This document shows, piece after piece, positions 53,491-62,294 of a stretch of DNA of 64,000 nt. Made by a program: the position numbers and the translations under genes. Each line of letters starts with the position of its first letter. The stretch's first letter is position 1. The notes under the pieces are model-generated. The model was given only the letters and a program-made list of their open reading frames with translations, was not told the origin of the DNA and ran no database searches. The stretch is from IMG/VR virus record IMGVR_UViG_3300037248_000024, positions 34,051-98,050 of that record, one strand, 5' to 3'. This DNA is from a virus.

Positions 53491-53826
53491 ATGCACGTGT
53501 TGCGGCTGTTCTTAAAATCCGGCGTTCAGGTCGAGTTATTGTATCGCGGTAAGGATGATGTCCGATCGGCGGTCCATATATTAGAGAGTGATCCGACGCG
53601 CGTGAAACTGAATGACGACTTCGGAAAGTCCCTCGATGTGCTGGTGGCCTCGATCGACGGCTGGCAGCCCTCCGACTATGCCGCCGAACTTGAGGGTGCC
53701 TTAATGGTGGCGCGCGCCAAGCAAGAAGCATCGGACAAGTTCCAACGTGAGATGCAGAAGCGCGGATCGTTGCTTGTGCCTGGGCCGGTGATGCAGCCGC
53801 CCAACGGCGGAATCAGGATCGGCTAA
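53491..53826 (+). CDS. hypothetical protein, 111 aa
   Basis: ATG immediately follows the terS stop. Beta-like N terminus (LRLFLKSGVQVELLYRGKDD), then helical and Pro-rich end. Not recognised; possibly a packaging helper. Confidence 0.6.
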   Translation: MHVLRLFLKSGVQVELLYRGKDDVRSAVHILESDPTRVKLNDDFGKSLDVLVASIDGWQPSDYAAELEGALMVARAKQEASDKFQREMQKRGSLLVPGPVMQPPNGGIRIG

Positions 53827-54040
53827 CATTCTCTCTTCTCTTGTCAAAATCACGGTGAATCCGCGCGTCTAACGCGGTTTGTGGGCTTGTTAGATGGCGG
53901 CGCGCGTCCCTGAGCAGGGTCAGGTCCGCGAGAATCGCTGGATGTTAGCGGTATCTTGTTAGTGTAGGTGAGTGTTACGCGCGCCCGCGCGCCGATTGGC
54001 GCCTTGCTCCCCTGAGATCATTATTATATAAGGCATCGCC
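53827..54040. other. 214-bp intergenic region with inverted repeats
   Basis: Holds a weak hairpin CCGCG...CGCGG followed by TTT near 53860, short GTTAG repeats around 53890-53965, a GCGCC-GATT-GGCGC inverted repeat at 53989-54002 just upstream of the promoter TTGCTC (54004-54009), and the promoter itself. TATAAG (54027-54032) then 8 nt lead to ATG 54041; -35 to ATG is 37 nt. Confidence 0.5.
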
Positions 54041-54256
54041 ATGACGCCAGCGATCCACCTCCGGCTTGATCCTGATCTTCGTGCCGCCGTCGAAGCCGTC
54101 GCCGTGATGGAAGACAGGCCGTTGGTGAATGTGGTGCGGTTGCTGGTCCGGCAGGCGGTCGAGGCGAGACGGGTTGGTGACGGTGTGGCCGCACGCGATC
54201 TGGCGGCGCGATATACGGAAATGCTGGCCATGGAGGATAAGCGGGATGGACGATGA
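54041..54256 (+). CDS. small RHH/Arc-like protein, 71 aa
   Basis: AIHLRLDPDLRAAVEAVAVM, then RPLVNVVRLLVRQAVEARRV is an RHH layout with a longer helical tail. The start lies 8 nt behind a -10 box and has only a weak AAGG as ribosome site, so it may be leaderless. It probably controls the adjacent head-gene transcript or its own. Confidence 0.65.
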   Translation: MTPAIHLRLDPDLRAAVEAVAVMEDRPLVNVVRLLVRQAVEARRVGDGVAARDLAARYTEMLAMEDKRDGR

Positions 54257-55397
54257 TCCCTTGAACAACGATGTCTCTACCGAAACCGCGCGGCAGGCGT
54301 TCTGGGATCGTGTGAGGCGCGATGTTGAAGACAAGCGTGGTGCGGTTGGTGATCAGGTAGACGATGGCGTCGCCCTGAACGAGGCGTCGCTCATGGCTGC
54401 GATCCAGGCAATCAGGAACCATCCTGTTTCGGGTGGTGTGCTGCATCCCAACGGCATCGCCCTGACAAGCGCGGCGCATCCCGCCCGGAAAGTCACGCTC
54501 CACGAGCGAGCACAAGCGGAGGCGGCGAAGCGCGGCCTGATCGCTGGTTTGTGGCCGCCACCTGAGTATTTAGCAAAGCCGTACCATTTCCTGGTGGCCG
54601 ATGGTTGCGAACCTGATGTGGTAGAGTGGTGCGGTTCTGCATGGTTACTGACCGGGCACGATGAGTCTGTTGCCCCAGAGACGATGAGCGGCGACGGCTA
54701 CCGCTACCTCGGCCCGGCGGAGTGGAAAGAACCGCGCGCCTCAACTGCCGCGGGTGAGTGGCGCGAGCGTATTGTTGCCGACCTCCGGCGGTCAAATGAC
54801 CCACTTGTCATCGCCGCGGCTGATCGGATTGAGGAGTTGGAGGCCGAAGTCCTCACCGTCCCGCTCACTGGCGTCGCCGCCGAAACCATCCGTAAACTGC
54901 GTCACCTCCTTGCCCAGTCGGATGACGAACTGCAGGGGCTGGCGGCGCAAAACGCGCGGGCACAGCAGCGAACCAAACTCCTTGATGACTGCCGCCAACT
55001 TTGCTGGCCGTGGCCCCTCCCGCCCGATATGAAAGAACGCGGCATTATCTTGCCCGCGACAGACTACGCGCACGCACTCCGGCAGGTGACGGAACTGGCG
55101 GAGGAGGTCACGAAACTGACCAACGCCAATCACACGCTGATGGCCGTGATATCAGCGAAGACGACCGCCGAACCCGGCAATCACGACTACATCGGCCCGC
55201 TCGACGCCGACCGTAAGCCGGTAGCCGATCCTGTCCATGAACGGTTCCACGGTTCAGTTGGCGATGTCATCGCGGGTCGCGTGCTGCCAGAAGCGCGCCG
55301 CCAGATGCAGGAAGCGTTGAAGGTCGCGCCGAAAGAGAAACCATCATTTCCGGTGGATGCGAAGCCAGGCGATCCGAGACGGATGGGGTTGGGGTGA
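54246..55397 (+). CDS. hypothetical protein, 383 aa
   Basis: ATG 54246 overlaps the RHH gene end. Residues about 85-150 look enzyme- or beta-domain-like (YHFLVADGCEPDVVEWCGSA WLLTGHDES); residues about 210-310 form a long charged coiled coil (IRKLRHLLAQSDDELQGLAA, LAEEVTKLTNANHTL); the tail is polar. It may be a structural or head-assembly protein from its place before the terminase; not recognised. Confidence 0.65.
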   Translation: MDDDPLNNDVSTETARQAFWDRVRRDVEDKRGAVGDQVDDGVALNEASLMAAIQAIRNHPVSGGVLHPNGIALTSAAHPARKVTLHERAQAEAAKRGLIAGLWPPPEYLAKPYHFLVADGCEPDVVEWCGSAWLLTGHDESVAPETMSGDGYRYLGPAEWKEPRASTAAGEWRERIVADLRRSNDPLVIAAADRIEELEAEVLTVPLTGVAAETIRKLRHLLAQSDDELQGLAAQNARAQQRTKLLDDCRQLCWPWPLPPDMKERGIILPATDYAHALRQVTELAEEVTKLTNANHTLMAVISAKTTAEPGNHDYIGPLDADRKPVADPVHERFHGSVGDVIAGRVLPEARRQMQEALKVAPKEKPSFPVDAKPGDPRRMGLG

Positions 55398-55576
55398 GCG
55401 ATCTCCTGGTGGAGTGTCACGAAGTCAGCCACGAATATCTGACTGACATCCTCGCGGTTCGCCTTTCCCGCGAAACCACCGTCTCTGCCAGGGCGTGGCT
55501 TCTGATGTCCGCCGCGTTTCAGATCACGCGCCCGGTCGCCGCTGTTCCGTTGCCCATTGTCAGGATTTCAACATGA
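55394..55576 (+). CDS. small hypothetical protein, 60 aa
   Basis: GTG start overlapping the previous stop. DLLVECHEVSHEYLTDILAV, then a hydrophobic end (AWLLMSAAFQITRPVAAVPL PIV). Not recognised. Confidence 0.5.
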   Translation: MSDLLVECHEVSHEYLTDILAVRLSRETTVSARAWLLMSAAFQITRPVAAVPLPIVRIST

Positions 55577-55878
55577 GCGAAACCCAACTCACCGCCCCAC
55601 CCCCTCCCGCCGAACCCTACACTGGCCGCCCCATTGGCGCCGACACCTGCAACGCGCTGATCACCGAGGCGCCACTGACGGTGGCGGAATTACACAAGCT
55701 GCGGGAGCATTTCGCCGCGCTGGCCGAGATGTGTGTCATTTCCGGCCCTCGGTTTGGCGCCTCGCGGCAGGCCGCTGTCGATTTTCATAACCGGTGTGTG
55801 CGCCGGTTGCGCGGGATCAGGGATGAGGTGAAGCGGCGGGCGATGGAAGAAGAAGATGGGTTGATGGAGATAAAGTGA
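55573..55878 (+). CDS. hypothetical protein, 101 aa
   Basis: Start MSETQLTAPPPPAEPYTGRP overlaps the previous stop (ATGA). Pro-rich N terminus then helical (LREHFAALAEMCVISGPRFG, HNRCVRRLRGIRDEVKRRAM). Not recognised. Confidence 0.6.
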   Translation: MSETQLTAPPPPAEPYTGRPIGADTCNALITEAPLTVAELHKLREHFAALAEMCVISGPRFGASRQAAVDFHNRCVRRLRGIRDEVKRRAMEEEDGLMEIK

Positions 55879-56165
55879 TGTCCTGGTCTGATGGAGTGCG
55901 ACAACGTGATGCCGATATGGGTTATGACCCGTGGGTTGCCGCCAGCAATACGGAAACCGCCGTCATTTGCCAGCCGCACCAGGACAGCGCCGTCAGAGAG
56001 TGCTGGCCGGGTTGCCGTATTTTTCATCCAGGGCAGGCGAAGGTAGGCCATCGGTTCGAGCGGCTGATCGTGTTGTGGGCGCCGCGCGTTCCACATGAAG
56101 GCGAGTGGCTTGAAGACTTCCGGACAGGGTTGAAGCCGGGCGGCAAAGTAATTTACCTCGTCTGA
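55878..56165 (+). CDS. hypothetical protein, 95 aa
   Basis: TGATG overlap. Contains cysteine/tryptophan motifs (CQPHQDSAVRECWPGCRIFH) that could bind zinc. It is directly before terL. Not recognised. Confidence 0.6.
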   Translation: MSWSDGVRQRDADMGYDPWVAASNTETAVICQPHQDSAVRECWPGCRIFHPGQAKVGHRFERLIVLWAPRVPHEGEWLEDFRTGLKPGGKVIYLV

Positions 56166-56167
56166 CC

Positions 56168-57820
56168 ATGCCTGACTGGACCCCCGAACAACTCGAAGCC
56201 GCCCGGATATTCGAGGCTGAGGCGTCGCTGCATTTTTTTGTCAGGTTGATGTGGAGCGCCGTCGAACCAAAACGAAAATTCGTGGACGGTTGGCTGCTCC
56301 GGGCGATGTGCGAGCATCTGGAAGCGACGGCGGATGGGAGGATCAAGAGACTCATTATCAACGTGCCCCCAGGCAGCATGAAGAGTCTCCTAACGAATGT
56401 TTTTTTTCCTGCCTGGCTGTGGGGGCCAAAGAACCGCCCGGAAAGCCGTTTCTTTACAGCGTCTTACTCCGCGTCGCTGACCGAGCGCGACAACGAGCGG
56501 ATGCGAATGCTGGTGGCCTCGCCGCAGTATCAAAGCCGCTGGGGACATCGGTTCATCGCCGGTGACAGCAAGATCAAATTCACTAACAATAAGACGGGAT
56601 GGAAGCTGGCGTCATCGGTGGAAGGGGTGGGCACTGGCGAGCGCGGCGATTTCGTTTTGATCGACGATCCCAATGACATCCAGAAGACGGAAAGCCCGGT
56701 GACGCGGGAACGGGTGCGGCGCTGGCTCAATGAGGTTTTGCCGACACGACTGAACGACCCCGAGAAATCTGCCATCATTCTGATTCAGCAGCGCACCCAC
56801 CGCGAAGATGCCACTGGCACGATGCTGGAACAGGCCCGAGGGGGCGACGACTGGGTCTATTTCATGGTGCCGATGGAGTACGACCCGGAGTGGTGTTGCG
56901 GTGAGACGGCGATCGGGTGGGTTGACCCCCGCATTGAGCGCGCGCGGGAAGATGCCTATGAGGCGATGGTCCTGGCCCGGCGCCAGGGATTGCGCGAGGC
57001 TGATGTCGCGGAGATCGCCGGACGGGCGGGGCGGGGGCAACTCTGCTGGCCCGCGCGATTCCCGCGCGATGTCGTGGATAGTTTGAAGTTGCGCCTGGGA
57101 AGTTATGCGTGGGCCGGACAGATGATGCAGAATCCGGTCCCACGCGGCGGTGCGATCTTCAAAGAAGATTGGTGGAAACTCTACGGGCGATTAGACGAGG
57201 ACCCGGTCGCGGCGAAGCTGCGGTTTCCCGCGTTTCACCACGTCGCCGCGTTCATGGACTGCGCTCTGACCGATAAGACGGAGAACGATCCATCCGCTCT
57301 GGTGGTTCTGGGAACCTGGACTGTTCCGCAAACAGGTCAGCAGGCCGTCATGCTGATCAATGCCTGGTCTGACAGGCTGCGGATCAACCCCTTGGTGCGG
57401 TTGGTGGCGGATAAGTGCGACAAGTACCGCGTGGACACGCTGGTCATCGAAAACAAGGCCAATGGGCACTCGGTCGAGCAGGAGATACGCCGCCTCTACG
57501 CCAACTCGGAATGGTCGGTGCAGTTCAGCGATCCAACGGGACTGGGTGAGAAGGTTGCTCGCGCGCATTCCGTGACCCATCTGTTCGAGGAAGGGCTGAT
57601 CTGGCATCCCAACACGGATTGGGCGCAGATGGTCATCGAACAGATGTGCTCGTTTCCCAAGGCCGCGCATGACGATCTGGTGGACTGTATGACGGCCGGC
57701 CTGCGATATTTCCGCGAACGGGGAATGCTGCTAAGGAGACCTGAGGCGCGCGCCGCCGAACAATCCCTGGCATCCCTCGCCCGCGGCCAGGTCATCGCGA
57801 GGCCGTTGTATGATTCGTGA
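56168..57820 (+). CDS. terL: terminase large subunit, 550 aa
   Basis: The packaging motor. The ATPase half has a Walker A-like INVPPGSMKS (64-73) and Walker B FVLIDD (162-167); the nuclease half has Asp364 in FMDCALTD, Glu428 in LVIENKANG and the HDDLVD block at 501-506, the RNase H-like acidic triad. Length is typical. Starts 2 nt after the previous stop. It powers DNA entry into the procapsid through the portal encoded at 58626. Confidence 0.95.
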   Translation: MPDWTPEQLEAARIFEAEASLHFFVRLMWSAVEPKRKFVDGWLLRAMCEHLEATADGRIKRLIINVPPGSMKSLLTNVFFPAWLWGPKNRPESRFFTASYSASLTERDNERMRMLVASPQYQSRWGHRFIAGDSKIKFTNNKTGWKLASSVEGVGTGERGDFVLIDDPNDIQKTESPVTRERVRRWLNEVLPTRLNDPEKSAIILIQQRTHREDATGTMLEQARGGDDWVYFMVPMEYDPEWCCGETAIGWVDPRIERAREDAYEAMVLARRQGLREADVAEIAGRAGRGQLCWPARFPRDVVDSLKLRLGSYAWAGQMMQNPVPRGGAIFKEDWWKLYGRLDEDPVAAKLRFPAFHHVAAFMDCALTDKTENDPSALVVLGTWTVPQTGQQAVMLINAWSDRLRINPLVRLVADKCDKYRVDTLVIENKANGHSVEQEIRRLYANSEWSVQFSDPTGLGEKVARAHSVTHLFEEGLIWHPNTDWAQMVIEQMCSFPKAAHDDLVDCMTAGLRYFRERGMLLRRPEARAAEQSLASLARGQVIARPLYDS

Positions 57821-57953
57821 CCTGTTTTCCCAGAGATACCGTCCCGGCATGTACGGTGTGGAAGCGACGATGGGGTGTATCGGCGTGCGCTGGTGGGTGC
57901 CATTTTCCGTGCGCCGCGCCGCGCGCCGCCGGGAGGAGATGGGTGTCTCATGA
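57810..57953 (+). CDS. small basic membrane-associated protein, 47 aa
   Basis: ATG 57810 overlaps the terL C terminus by 11 nt. Short, with IGVRWWVPFSV (hydrophobic) and basic RRAARRREE. Could be a membrane or packaging accessory. Low certainty. Confidence 0.45.
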   Translation: MIRDLFSQRYRPGMYGVEATMGCIGVRWWVPFSVRRAARRREEMGVS

Positions 57954-58420
57954 CAGACTTCGCGGACATGACCGAGACCGAACTTGACGAAAATATAGCC
58001 TCTCTGAAAATACAGATAAGCGCTTACAAGATACAGTTTTCGGACGGCATTCTTCCCGGCGATGACGATAAGAACTGGTATCGCCGGGCTTGCACCGCGC
58101 TCGCTCATGCGGTGAATATCCGGTACGGCGGCAGGGATGGGTCGCGCCGTCAAATCGAAATCGGAAGGATGGACAGAGCCCTACGAGATATACGGCAGAA
58201 ATTCGAAGCGGCGACAAATCGGCTTGGTCAGGTTCGGCAGGCAGCGGGAAATGCCGAGAAGAACGCGGCCTTCGTCGCCGCCGCGCGTCGTGAACTACCT
58301 CACCCGCGTTGCCACGCCATCATGGACGCCGCAATGAAGATACTGATGGAAAAGGATAAGGCGGTGACGCTGAGCCAGGAGACCGTCGAGACCTTGGCGC
58401 TATTGGCCGAAGACTGTTGA
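57950..58420 (+). CDS. hypothetical protein, 156 aa
   Basis: Helical, acidic N-terminal part (MTETELDENIASLKIQISAY), basic middle and long helices (ALRDIRQKFEAATNRLGQVR QAAGNAEKN). Between terL and the portal; resembles phage head-tail or scaffold-associated helical proteins. Overlaps the previous stop (ATGA). Confidence 0.65.
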   Translation: MTDFADMTETELDENIASLKIQISAYKIQFSDGILPGDDDKNWYRRACTALAHAVNIRYGGRDGSRRQIEIGRMDRALRDIRQKFEAATNRLGQVRQAAGNAEKNAAFVAAARRELPHPRCHAIMDAAMKILMEKDKAVTLSQETVETLALLAEDC

Positions 58421-58445
58421 CTTTCCGCTATAACCCTCCGTAAAT
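58417..58445 (+). promoter_or_regulatory. late promoter candidate before the portal gene
   Basis: TTGACT (58417-58422), 17-nt spacer, GTAAAT (58440-58445), predicted start near 58452. The first box overlaps the stop of the preceding gene. A 7-bp hairpin CGTCTGG...CCAGACG lies in the roughly 170-nt leader before the portal. The same GTAAAT -10 is at the sRNA promoter near 44987. Nothing else in 58421-58542 looks coding. Confidence 0.45.
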
Positions 58446-58542
58446 CCTGCTAAGGTTGCCATTCGCGCCGTCTGGCAGTCCCCACCCAGCATCCGACCAG
58501 ACGCACGCCGCGCGAGGGGAGAGGCCAGAACCGGATACGCGG

Positions 58543-58629
58543 TTGAGCGATCGGACGTTCAAAATCGGCGCGGCATTTCTGTTGGTCCTGGCGGTTCTGA
58601 TCTGCCTGTCCGGTTATGTCGCGCGATGA
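58543..58629 (+). CDS. possible small membrane peptide, 28 aa
   Basis: TTG start; one hydrophobic helix (FLLVLAVLICLSGYV). Its stop overlaps the portal ATG (ATGA). TTG starts and the tiny size make it uncertain. Confidence 0.35.
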   Translation: MSDRTFKIGAAFLLVLAVLICLSGYVAR

Positions 58630-60923
58630 GCGCCGCCGTCAACATCATAAGAACAGACGACGGCCACACCGGACAACTCGACGAAAAAGGCCGTCTCGTT
58701 ATAGATTTGCCAGATGGCGGCAAGATGTACCGCATCAACTGGCGGGAGAAGACCACCGACACGAAGCACGGCGCCAACCTCGCCGTCGGGATGAACCCCA
58801 CGCTTCTTTATGGACTGGCCGATGATCTGATCCGAGAAATTCAGGCCGATGATATCAGCCGCCGCGAATATCTGGAAAGCCTCGCCAAGGCGATCGAGAT
58901 GCTGGGCATTCGGATCGAGGATCAACGGGCATCCGACAACGATAGCAGCGCGCCTCTTGAAGGGATGGCCACCTTCCGGCATCCTCTGCTGTTTCAGTCA
59001 GCGATCCGGTTTCAGGCCGACTTCGTGGCGGAACTGTTGCCCACGGACGGTCCTGTTAAGGTCCGGGACGACAGCGCGGAACCACCCACCGGCACGCCGG
59101 GACTGGACAACCTACCGCCCGATCTGCCGGGAATGGATACCAACGATCTGGCGTCGGCGCTGGAGAAAGACCTCAACCACTACCTGACCCGGACGGCCAG
59201 CGAATACTATCCCGACACCACCCGCATGGCATTCTGGGTGGGCCTGATGGGCGGCGGTTTCAAGAAGGTCTACAACTGCCCGATTCGCCGCCGTCCCGTC
59301 TCCGAATCGATCGATGTCAACGACCTCATCGTGGACCACAGCGCGACCGATCTCCGTAACGCCGCGCGCGTCACCCATCGGATCAAAATCCGGCATTCGA
59401 TGTTCCGCCGCATGGTCAAGGCCGGGGTCTACCGGGATGTTCCCCTGGGGCAGCCCATGCAGAAGCAGGACCCCGTCGAACAGGCGCAGTCCAGGGCCAC
59501 GGGGATCGCGTTCACCAATACGCTGCCATCGGATCACATGCACACCTTCTATGAGTGCGCGACCGACCGCGCCATCGAAGGGGACGATTACCTTCCCTAC
59601 AAGATCACGGTGGACCTGGACTCCCGTGAGGTCGTCGCGATCTACCGGAACTGGGATAAGGACGACGATCTCAAGGCCGCCCGCCAGGAAATCGTTAAGT
59701 ACTCCTACATTGACGCGTTGGGCTTCTATCCGCTTGGCCTGGTGCATGTCCTCGGCAATACCGTTCGGGCGCTCACCGCCGCGTTCCGCGAGTTTCTCGA
59801 CGCCGGGATGTTCGGCAACTTCCCCGGTTTCCTGTATGCCGACGAAGCCGGGAAGCAGAACACCAACCTGTTCCGGGTTGCGCCGGGTTCGGGGATGCCT
59901 ATCAAGACCGGCGGCAAGCCCATTGGCGAGGTGACTGCGCCGCTGCCATATAAATCTCCAGACGCCTCTTTCATGGCGTTCATCCAGCACCTGGAGGAAA
60001 GCGGTAAGGCGCTGGGCGGAGAGGCATCGGTGCCATTGAATGAAGGCACCGCCAACATGCCGGTTGGCACCATGCTGGCGCAGATCGAGCAGACCTTGAA
60101 ACCGGTCAAGGGCGTCTTCAAAGGGCTGCACCGCTCCCAGGCCGAAGAGTTTCAGCTTCTCAAACAACGGTTCCGCGAAGACCCCGGCGCGCTGTGGCGG
60201 TTCAACAAGAAACCGGCCCGGAAGTGGGAAGAAGATGAGTTCCTCGCCGCGTTGGAAGATTGCGATCTGGTCCCGATGGCGGACCCCAACACGATGTCGC
60301 AGGTCCAGCGCATCGCCATCGCGTGGGCCATGGTCGAACTCGCCGAGAAGGCGCCGTATCTGTTCCATGAACGCGACACCGCGCTGCGGTTCATGCGGAT
60401 GATCGGGATACCGGACCCCGAGGACATCCTGGCGAGCGCCGCTGAAATTCAGCAGGCCAAACAGGCGATGGCACCACAGCCCCTGGGTAAACCGCCGAAT
60501 CCAGCGCTGGATGCCGCGAAGGCGGATCAGGCCGAAGCGGATGCCTCCTACAAGAGAGCGCAGGCCGAGGCCACGTTGGCCGGGATCGCGGCGCAGGGGG
60601 CGGAAAGTTCCGCGTCTCAGGCGCAGGCCGAGGGAGAGCGCGAGTTCAAGGCGACCGAGATATTGACCGATGCGCAGGAACGAGACGCCGATCGTCAGGC
60701 CGATCTACAGAAGGCGGCTCTGGATCACCATGCCGTGGCGTTGAAGACCGGGGCCGAACTGGTCAAGGCGGCGGCGAAGGGGCAGGCGGATGAAACCGCC
60801 GGACACCTGGACCGGGCGCATGAAGTCGGACTTGGTGCCGCCGAATCCGCGCATGAGCATTCTTTGGCGCATCAACAGGCGGTGGCGGGGTTTGGGGCGA
60901 TGCAACCGGAGGGAGACGAATGA
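58626..60923 (+). CDS. portal protein, 765 aa
   Basis: The portal forms the dodecameric ring at one vertex and is the DNA entry and exit gate. Residues 40-330 carry the wing and stem part (RHPLLFQSAIRFQADFVAEL, LMGGGFKKVYNCPI), and residues 380-480 the hydrophobic core (FLYADEAGKQNTNLFRVAPG). After about residue 640 there is a long Ala/Gln/Glu-rich coiled-coil tail (QAKQAMAPQPLGKPPNPA, AERREFKATEILTDAQERD ADR). This tail resembles extended P22/N4-type portals and may enter the head. ATG 58626 overlaps the previous TGA. Confidence 0.88.
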   Translation: MSAAVNIIRTDDGHTGQLDEKGRLVIDLPDGGKMYRINWREKTTDTKHGANLAVGMNPTLLYGLADDLIREIQADDISRREYLESLAKAIEMLGIRIEDQRASDNDSSAPLEGMATFRHPLLFQSAIRFQADFVAELLPTDGPVKVRDDSAEPPTGTPGLDNLPPDLPGMDTNDLASALEKDLNHYLTRTASEYYPDTTRMAFWVGLMGGGFKKVYNCPIRRRPVSESIDVNDLIVDHSATDLRNAARVTHRIKIRHSMFRRMVKAGVYRDVPLGQPMQKQDPVEQAQSRATGIAFTNTLPSDHMHTFYECATDRAIEGDDYLPYKITVDLDSREVVAIYRNWDKDDDLKAARQEIVKYSYIDALGFYPLGLVHVLGNTVRALTAAFREFLDAGMFGNFPGFLYADEAGKQNTNLFRVAPGSGMPIKTGGKPIGEVTAPLPYKSPDASFMAFIQHLEESGKALGGEASVPLNEGTANMPVGTMLAQIEQTLKPVKGVFKGLHRSQAEEFQLLKQRFREDPGALWRFNKKPARKWEEDEFLAALEDCDLVPMADPNTMSQVQRIAIAWAMVELAEKAPYLFHERDTALRFMRMIGIPDPEDILASAAEIQQAKQAMAPQPLGKPPNPALDAAKADQAEADASYKRAQAEATLAGIAAQGAESSASQAQAEGEREFKATEILTDAQERDADRQADLQKAALDHHAVALKTGAELVKAAAKGQADETAGHLDRAHEVGLGAAESAHEHSLAHQQAVAGFGAMQPEGDE

Positions 60924-61288
60924 ACGCCGCTCGCATCCGAATTGGTCGCGTCAGGATGAAGAACGGGGGTGCCGACGTGCGGGTTCTGCATAAGGAGCGT
61001 GACTATTTATCCACCCATATGATGGAGTGGGCGAATTACGTCCTTAGCAGAAAACGCAAACCGGATGCCTATGCCGCTATCGCGCTATGGCTGGACCCTA
61101 AAACGCCGGGGCGTCCTTCGCATGATGTCACCTTTCTTACGACGGTAGACGCCCTGCCCGCGCCAGTTCTGGTTCGCATGGCCGGAGATTATCTCGTGAG
61201 TGAACAGTCGGCCTGGGTTGGTAGGTGTTATGCTGTTGAGGCCATGGGACACGAACCCGAGGATTGGAGCCCCGACAATGCCGGATAG
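60920..61288 (+). CDS. hypothetical protein, 122 aa
   Basis: Start ATG overlaps the portal stop (ATGA). Mixed alpha/beta (VRVLHKERDYLSTHMMEWAN, SHDVTFLTTVDALPAPVLVR). In the head region, perhaps a head completion protein. Not recognised. Confidence 0.6.
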   Translation: MNAARIRIGRVRMKNGGADVRVLHKERDYLSTHMMEWANYVLSRKRKPDAYAAIALWLDPKTPGRPSHDVTFLTTVDALPAPVLVRMAGDYLVSEQSAWVGRCYAVEAMGHEPEDWSPDNAG

Positions 61289-61640
61289 TTTTCGAGAGTG
61301 CCTGGTAGCGGACTTCGCCGCGATGCGAAATAACTCTCACATCATGGCATCCCGTGAGGCCGGCGTGCCACCGCCGCCAGCGGATTGCGAGACGGATGGA
61401 TTCTCTTTGTTCGACTGGCGTCGTCCGAAGGAAGACGAGACGCCAACCGCCGATACGCCGGTTTCATTTCGTTGGTGGTTCCAGGACGGAAAGCTGGTCT
61501 GTTTCGCGGCCTACGGCTGGCACAGACGCGAGATCGGTTATGGCCGAACCGTCGAGGACCCGGAGTGGGGATATGGTTTGCTACCGACGCCAATGCGCGA
61601 CGAAGCGGCGCGACGTGAACTTTCAAGGGAGACAGTCTGA
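61278..61640 (+). CDS. hypothetical protein, 120 aa
   Basis: ATG 61278 overlaps the end of the previous gene. Contains FSLFDWRRPKEDETPTADTP VSFRWWF and GKLVCFAAYGWHRREIGYGR, beta-rich. Not recognised. Confidence 0.6.
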   Translation: MPDSFRECLVADFAAMRNNSHIMASREAGVPPPPADCETDGFSLFDWRRPKEDETPTADTPVSFRWWFQDGKLVCFAAYGWHRREIGYGRTVEDPEWGYGLLPTPMRDEAARRELSRETV

Positions 61641-62293
61641 TGACCTACGCTCAAACCCGTGCCGCCGCGATGGACTCCCACGACCGCCGCCAGCATATGT
61701 ACAAGCGTGGTGGTGAAGTCCACCCCGACGAAGCGCAGGACAAAGAACTGATCCGCGACATGGTGAAGCCAGCCGATCTCAAGAAAGGCGCCAAGGTCGA
61801 GGGCCGGGCGCGCGGCGGAAAAGCCGACCGTCCCGGTAAGGCGAAGACCGTGGTCAATGTGATGGTTCCGCCAGCCACCTCGCCCGCGCCCGTGATACCG
61901 CCGCGACCGCCAGTCATGGCGGCACCCCCTCCACAGATGCCGCCTCCGCGTCCCCCGATGATGCCACCGCCAGGACAGCCCGGCATGGGACCAATGGCGG
62001 GACCGCCTCCTGGGGGGATGATGCCGCGCGCCAAAGGTGGCCGCGCTCATCGCGATCTCGGCGGGGCGACCCCGAACTTCTCCGGCAACATGACGCCGCA
62101 AGTGGCGCAGAACAGTCAGGCGATGGGCCAGACCGGACCAATGTTGCCCGGTGCGCGTCCGCCGATGAAGAAGGGCGGTCGCGCCGAACGGGCGAAGGGT
62201 GGACGCCTGGATGCCGGGGCGGCATCGGGTGTGGGCCGCATTGAGAAGGCCGAGGATGGCCGGAAGGGCGCGATGATTGAGTATGGGGATTGA
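61640..62293 (+). CDS. low-complexity head-region protein, 217 aa
   Basis: Almost entirely disordered: charged N terminus, Pro/Met-rich middle (PPRPPVMAAPPPQMPPPRPP MM) and several KGGRA/RGGKA repeats near the C terminus (AKGGRAHRDLGG, KKGGRAERAKGGRL). Such proteins occur between portal and scaffold in large phages and may help assembly or DNA packaging. Start ATG overlaps the previous stop. Confidence 0.6.
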   Translation: MTYAQTRAAAMDSHDRRQHMYKRGGEVHPDEAQDKELIRDMVKPADLKKGAKVEGRARGGKADRPGKAKTVVNVMVPPATSPAPVIPPRPPVMAAPPPQMPPPRPPMMPPPGQPGMGPMAGPPPGGMMPRAKGGRAHRDLGGATPNFSGNMTPQVAQNSQAMGQTGPMLPGARPPMKKGGRAERAKGGRLDAGAASGVGRIEKAEDGRKGAMIEYGD

Positions 62294-62294
62294 G

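Noticed and set aside
59112-60368. A 418-codon minus-strand frame over the portal gene
   Set aside because: It is the antisense of the well-supported portal protein; composition is Arg/Gly/Val-heavy, typical of GC-rich antisense.
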